NCBI GenBank assembly: GCA_936450465.1
Contig: OW388300.1
Coordinates: forward strand, 17,683,266-17,747,265
DNA length: 64,000 nucleotides
Direction of reading: 5' to 3'
Source of the DNA: Gibbula magus
Taxonomy: Eukaryota; Mollusca; Gastropoda; Trochida; Trochidae
Every line of letters starts with the position of its first letter. Within the stretch, counting starts at the first letter, position 1. This document shows positions 57,948 through 64,000 of the stretch, piece by piece. The notes beneath the pieces are model-generated. The model searched no databases, was not told where the DNA came from, and worked only from the letters and a program-made list of their open reading frames with translations. The position numbers were made by a program, and so were the translations under genes.

Positions 57948-58798
57948 CACATCGGTTTAATGTAAGTATGTCAAATACACCAACAACCTCTATGTAGATC
58001 ATCTTTACAATAGAATTCTGAACAAGTTTACCGGTCACTATTGAAAAGGCTAGTTCACGGTATCAGATGTATATTATTTATGAACTGTGTAGCTCCAGTG
58101 GGATCTATCTACATATAATCCTTTTCATCTGTAATTGTGTCCATGTTAATGACCTCTTGGGACTAATTCACATGTGACATATGGTTTATTTGGTCACGTG
58201 ACATGTGGGATTTATCAGTCACTGAAGTAAATCAATATCAATATCATTTACGTGTGTGACACACAGTGTTTAACAAATAGTTATTATATCGCACCTGAAT
58301 CTTTCCTTTGTAGATCATCAGTGTTGGTTGTTGGTTAAATGGTACCGGAGATGATCATGAAATATGCTATGAAAACATTGACCTTGACTTGTCTGCCCTT
58401 GTGTTCAGATTGTCGAGGTTAAGATATTTTTTTAATTAATTGATAAACTTGTATAAGGTGTTGCCACCTAATCACATTTACCGTCGATGTAAAGAAATAA
58501 ACAAAACCGAACACTTATTGCCATATTTAAATATATTTTATATATATTTTGAAGTCCGAAAACGTTCAAGGTTACACATGATCAATGATTGATTCTGAAA
58601 CGCTCGTAAATTACATATCAAGACGTGAGTTTATCTAAACAGAATTTTGTAGAAGATCGAACCATGTATTTTGATAATGACAACATGTACAAATCAAGCC
58701 ATTATATCGCCCGCCCCTGTTGATCTTTACTGATTACAGTGTTGGTCTCACACACACGGGTCTCGGAGACATCTTGATTTTGGTGAATAAAGAAAAGT
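57948..58798. other. No gene seen
   Basis: No coding or structural signal. Confidence 0.5.
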
Positions 58799-58900
58799 TA
58801 AAGGCGCTGTAGCACGCTTATCTTACCGACATAAAGTGACCTCACGAATAGGTAAATAAGTGTTACCAATGGCTAAATAATAGAAACGACATATCGGTGG
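58799..58900 (+). mobile_element. MITE family 2 left-end fragment
   Basis: TTAAAGGCGCTGTAGCACGCTTATCTTACCGA resembles the left end at 57448. The right part is missing. Confidence 0.5.
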
Positions 58901-58969
58901 TAACATTAAATCACAGTTTCATTCACTTTTACACACTGTATTGTATATTAGTTAAGCGACACAGCTTAT

Positions 58970-59326
58970 TATGTTGGATAACAAATGTTACTCTTGGTAG
59001 AGAATATAGAATTTAGATATTAGTTTAGTCCTTAATGGCAGAGTAGATCTACCACCTTGTGAAAATGAAACTATATACTCGAACATGTACTTTCGTATAT
59101 TGAAGGAACAAAGAGATTTAAGTGTGCCTCTTAATTACAATTATTTACTTTGTTATCTTACTGTCTATTTGCTGTATTTTTTATTATATTGTTTCATTCT
59201 GACTGTACACATAATGTAAATGCGAAAGGTAAATATTATGGAGAGGGCTTTTATAAGTTTGACTACTTGTTCCAAATCCGTTCCTCTTCAGTGAATAAAA
59301 TATGTTTGAACTAAACTAAACTAACA
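58970..59326 (+). mobile_element. LINE 3' UTR fragment with (AACTA)n tail
   Basis: AATAAAATATGTTTGAACTAAACTAAACTAA at the right end is a typical non-LTR tail. Upstream is UTR-like sequence without a recognisable coding remnant; the left border is uncertain. Confidence 0.5.
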
Positions 59327-59797
59327 GTATGTACACACGTGTGATTTTGTCCATGGCAGCATCTTGATCGGAAGCAGCTGAACATCTTCCTTGTATGTTC
59401 CTTAGGAATGTTACGACTGGCGTGTACACAACAGACGTGTAGGTTACATACCAAAGTGATATACATTGTATTTGCACCTGACATGTAAAGGTAACGTGAC
59501 GACCTGCTGTCAGGTATATCACTTATAGCAATTCCCGTGTTCCTCGTAGGAGTCGTTTCTGTGACCAATCAGCTATGTTTAAATCGTGTTTCTGTTACCA
59601 TATGTTCAGGTTATATCACAACGACTGACAATAAATGCCGATATGATAATATAAGGCCTCACTGCGGTCATACTGTATTGTATATTACACCTGATTATTG
59701 CCGAACGATTGCATTTACATCCCGAGTAAGAAACAATATCTTATGCCGGGATATATCGGGTTGTAGTCTAATTCTGATCAATCACATGTGAGGTATT
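59327..59797. other. No gene seen
   Basis: Moderate GC and three short overlapping frames (59311-59568 and 59537-59791), none with a motif. Confidence 0.45.
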
Positions 59798-62560
59798 GTG
59801 GTTAAGTTTGGTATTTTGGTGATCATGTGTGGTATCATGGTGATGTGTGGTATCATGGTGACGTGTGGTATGTTGATGATGTGTGGTATCATGGTGATGT
59901 GTGATATAATGGTGATGTGTGGTATCATGCTTATGTGTGGTATTATGGTGATGTGTGATATTATGGTGATGTGTGGTATTTTGATGATGTGTGGTATTAT
60001 GGTGATGTGTGGTATTATGGTGATGTGTGGTATTATGATGATGTGTGGTATCATGCTTATGTGTGGTATTATGGTGATGTGTGGTATCATGCTAATGTGT
60101 GGTATTATGGTGATGTGTGATATTATGGTGATGTGTGGTATTATGGTGATGTGTGATATTATGGTGATGTGTGGTATCATGCTTATGTGTGGTATTATGG
60201 TGATGTGTGGTATCATGCTAATGTGTGGTATTATGGTGATGTGTGATTTTATGGTGATGTGTGGTATTATGGTGATGTGTGGTATTATGGTGATGTGTGG
60301 TATCATGCTTATGTGTGGTATTATGGTGATGTGTGATATTATGGTGATGTGTGGTATTTGTATGACGTGTGGTATTATGGTGATGTGTGGTATCATTGCG
60401 AAGTGTGGTATTATGGTGATGTGTGGTATCATTGCGATGTGTGGTATTATGGTGATGTGTGATATTATGGTGATGTGTGGTATCATGCTAATGTGTGGTA
60501 TTATGGTGATGTGTGATATTATGGTGATGTGTGGTATTTGTATGATGTGTGGTATTATGGTGATGTGTGGTATCATTGCGATGTGTGGTATTATGGTGAT
60601 GTGTGGTATCATTGCGATGTGTGGTATTATGGTGATGTGTGGTATTATGGTGATGTGTGGTATCATGGTGATGTGTGGTATGTTGATGATGTGTGGTATC
60701 ATGGTGATGTGTGGTATTATGGTGATGTGTGATTTTATGGTGATGTGTGGTATCATGGTGATGTGTGATATAATGGTGATGTGTGGTATCATGCTTATGT
60801 TTGGTATTATGGTGATGTGTGGTATTATGGTGATGTGTGGTATTTTGATGATGTGTGGTATTATGGTGATGTGTGGTATTATGGTGATGTGTGGTATTAT
60901 GATGATGTGTGGTATCATGCTTATGTGTGGTATTATGGTGATGTGTGGTATCATGCTAATGTGTGGTATTATGGTGATGTGTGATATTTTGGTGATGTGT
61001 GGTATTATGGTGATATGTGGTATTATGGTGATGTGTGATATAATGGTGATGTGTGGTATCATGCTTATGTGTGGTATTATGGTGATGTGTGATATTATGG
61101 TGATGTGTGGTATTTTGATGATGTGTGGTATTATGGTGATGTGTCGTATTATGGTGATGTGTGGTATTATGGTGATGTGTGGTATTATGATGATGTGTGG
61201 TATCATGCTTATGTGTCGTATTATGGTGATGTGTGGTATCAAGCTAATGTGTGGTATTATGGTGATGTGTGATATTATGGTGATGTGTGGTATTATGGTG
61301 ATGTGTGGTATTATGGTGATGTGTGATATTATGGTGATGTGTGGTATCATGCTTATGTGTGGTATTATGGTGATGTGTGGTATCATGCTAATGTGTGGTA
61401 TTATGGTGATGTGTGATTTTATGGTGATGTGTGGTATTATGGTGATGTGTGGTATTATGGTGATGTGTGGTATCATGCTTATGTGTGGTATTATGGTGAT
61501 GTGTGATATTATGGTGATGTGTGGTATTTGTATGACGTGTGGTATTATGGTGATGTGTGGTATCATTGCGATGTGTGGTATTATGGTGATGTGTGGTATC
61601 ATTGCGATGTGTGGTATTATGGTGATGTGTGATATTATGGTGATGTGTGGTATCATGCTAATGTGTGGTATTATGGTGATGTGTGATATTATGGTGATGT
61701 GTGGTATTTGTATGATGTGTGGTATTATGGTGATGTGTGGTATCATTGCGATGTGTGGTATTATGGTGATGTGTGGTATCATTGCGATGTGTGGTATTAT
61801 GGTGATGTGTGGTATTATGGTGATGTGTGGTATTATGGTGATGTGTGGTATCATGATGATGTGTGGTATCATGCTAATGTGTGGTATCATGGCGATGTGT
61901 GATATCATGCTTATGTGTGGTATTATGGTGATGTGTGGTATCATGCTAATGTGTGGTATTATGGTGATGTGTGATTTTATGGTGATGAGTGGTATTATGG
62001 TGATGTGTGGTATTATGGTGATGTGTGATTTTATGGTGATGAGTGGTATTATGGTGATGTGTGATTTTATGGTGATGTGTGGTATTTGTATGATGTGTGG
62101 TATTATGGTGATGTGTGGTATCATTGCGATATGTGGTATTATGGTGAGGTGTGGTATCATTGCGATGTGTGGTATTATGGTGATGTGTGATATTATGGTG
62201 ATGTGTGGTATCATGCTAATGTGTGGTATTATGGTGATGTGTGATATTATGGTGATGTGTGGTATTATGGTGATGTGTGGTATCATTGCGATGTGTGGTA
62301 TTATGGTGATGTGTGGTATCATTGCGATGTGTGGTATTATGGTAATGTGTGGTATTATGGTGATGTGTGGTATTATGGTGATGTGTGGTATCATGATGAT
62401 GTGTGGTATCATGGCGATGTGTGATATCATGGTGATGTGTGGCATTATTGTAATGTGTGGTATTATGGGGATGTATCGTATCATGGTGATGTGTGGTATT
62501 ATGGTGATGTGTGGTATCATGGCGGTGTGTCATATCATGCTGATGTGTGTCATTATGGGG
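59798..62560. repeat. 18-bp satellite with 1170-bp higher-order period
   Basis: About 153 monomers of ATGGTGATGTGTGGTATT and variants (ATCATGCTTATG, ATCATTGCGATG, ATTTGTATGATG, ATTTTATGGTG). Identical variant orders recur 1170 bp (65 monomers) apart, for example TATGACGTGT at 60361 and 61531. Because 18 is a multiple of 3, two + frames (MCGIMV; YGDVWY) and two - frames (HITIIP; HNTTHH) stay open for kilobases. Confidence 0.95.
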
Positions 62561-63285
62561 ATAACGCGGCAGCATTTCTGTTTCTCAATAATGCAACGAT
62601 TCACTCGAGCTTCACCTACGGTAAAGTAGATTGGGCCTGATTAATTCTATGTAAATATATACATATCACCGACTTCCCCGATCGGTAATGATTAGCAATT
62701 TTCATTCGTCTCATGTGTTTTAACATATTCAAAAACATCATTATCATGCACTTAACAACTTTAATTGAAGTCGAAATGAGTTTACTGGGGTAGAGAATTT
62801 AATAAATATATGCACTGCACACTTAATGTGAATTTACTCCTCTTCATTTACAACAAAGAGATGAACATACCACCTGAAACATAAACAAAGTCAAGCAGCC
62901 GGCCTGAATTCTAGAATGCATATCATCAATCATGTGCGTTGATAATAACTATTAAATGCTGATTTTATTCATCTCCACAAATACCATGTTCATTTTGTCA
63001 AGCAAGGTTATTGTCACATGTTTAGAGATTTAATATTTGCAATACATTTTTTTTCAGAATAGTTAATTTAAGTAAGTTCTAAACGTAATTTTGTAATGTT
63101 AGATAATCTGTCTCTGATTTTCTAGATTGTTGATCTTCAAATCTTTCCAAGTTGTTTGCAATCCTTGCTGGCACATCCGCTTAGTCCTGTGACAAAAAAA
63201 GACAAATAGAAAACGTCAACAATTCTTTCTTACAACTACAAAGTATGTTGTTGAAATTCGAACCTTTCACAAACAAATTAAGAGA
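62561..63285. other. No gene seen
   Basis: Ordinary AT-rich flank. Confidence 0.5.
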
Positions 63286-63289
63286 TTTC

Positions 63290-63495
63290 AGGTCACCCTA
63301 AGTATTTGAAGGAAATGCGTCGATTTTGAAGAAAATCCATCCAAACTTGTTTCAGTGATTACCGTGGATTCACCGATATTGCTGCGTTTGTTTCGAGAAC
63401 AGAAGCATTTTCTTCCGTAATGGGCGCTTTTCTTTCAAGTGTGGATGGATTTTCTTCAAAGTTGATGCATTTCCTTCAATTACTTAGGGTGGCCT
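63290..63495. mobile_element. Inverted-repeat element with 54-bp arms
   Basis: 63290-63343 pairs with 63442-63495 (AGGTCACCCTAAGTA... GAAGAAAATCCATCCA) with seven or fewer mismatches, around a 98-bp centre. The form of a MITE or fold-back element; no matching copy was seen in this window. Confidence 0.8.
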
Positions 63496-64000
63496 GGATT
63501 TGTGACTAGAGAAAATAGAATAAAGGTTATCCTTTTAGAAGGAAATGATGGCTATGAATGTATTGTAAACTAATACTTCAATAAATCAACATCAGGTTTT
63601 AAGTGAACAGAAGTACATTCTGTGAATACTCTCTAAGAAGTGTGTGTTACGAGAGTGTTGCTATTAGTGTTATGTGATAACATACATATGCAATATTTGT
63701 AAGGGAAATCCATGTACAATATCAGTAATTTATGTTAAAAGACAATAACTACACATTATTAAAACTGGGAGACATGTCAATCATTGATACATTACTTTCA
63801 CACTGATACTTTACATACTATGTCTGACATCGTCATAAAACCATTCATGATTTTAGAGACTAGCAATATTTTAAATAAGCTCCACTGCCTGTAATTTGGT
63901 AATTATTCATTATTCTCAGAATATAGACTCATTGAGTAATTCGATGTTGATGTATCTAACTAGTGGATTGCAATGAGGAGTGATATTTCAAAGGTTTTAT
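63496..64000. other. No gene seen
   Basis: No coding or structural signal to the window end. Confidence 0.5.

Noticed and set aside
59782..62629. Open frames of 943 codons (+) and 912 codons (-)
   Set aside because: They are products of an 18-bp satellite whose monomer has no stop in these frames. Only hexapeptide repeats are encoded, on both strands at once, with no signal peptide, splice or start context.

Overview
The window looks like AT-rich, intron-scale DNA from a marine invertebrate nuclear genome, most likely a gastropod mollusc and possibly an abalone. This is inference. It rests on two intact class-A (rhodopsin-like) GPCR genes of the peptide/FMRFamide-receptor-like type that molluscs have in expanded sets, on several tRNA-derived SINEs including one ending in (CTCAC)n or (ACTC)n, and on dense small non-autonomous DNA transposons. 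There are no bacterial operons, rRNA genes, CRISPR arrays or intact tRNA genes.

Only two genes are well supported: tandem GPCR paralogues at 21439-22494 and 23548-24603 on the + strand. Each is 351 codons in a single coding exon, and the two are about two-thirds identical by eye. Each has a plausible 3' splice acceptor upstream (21429-21430 and 23111-23112), so 5' non-coding exons are expected. A GC-richer block at about 4780-5036 that ends in a strong splice donor (GTGAGT) is one candidate first exon. All other long open frames are transposon fragments or tandem arrays that happen to lack stops.

Layout. 0-5 kb: an inverted-repeat element, degenerate minisatellite, V-like SINEs, and a 437-bp tandem duplication with a 33-base poly-C run. 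5-21 kb: intron-like DNA with a TTAA-ended MITE, SINEs, a 0.47-kb segment copied from 10.7 kb to 12.9 kb between 53-bp direct repeats, an unexplained exon-like frame (13411-13881), and a perfect 36-bp palindrome. 21.4-24.6 kb: the GPCR pair. 25-31 kb: hairpin elements, MITEs, a 5'-truncated LINE with a 13-bp target-site duplication, and a Tc1/mariner-type MITE with perfect 24-bp ends. 32-37 kb: a 23-bp satellite in three blocks, plus nested MITEs. 39.6-45.2 kb: a decayed non-LTR retrotransposon (ORF1p-like, endonuclease and reverse transcriptase remnants) followed by an L2-like LINE 3' end carrying nested insertions. 45-59 kb: mostly featureless DNA with MITEs, SINEs, microsatellites, a CRE-motif cluster (48.26-48.31 kb) and a near-perfect 68-bp-arm fold-back (53858-54019). 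59.8-62.56 kb: a 2.76-kb satellite of 18-bp monomers with a 1170-bp higher-order period, open on both strands. 63.29-63.5 kb: another long-armed inverted repeat.

No new multi-gene system is evident. The most unusual signals are structural: the long fold-back, the duplicated segment between direct repeats, the higher-order satellite, and two MITE interiors sharing one set of ends.
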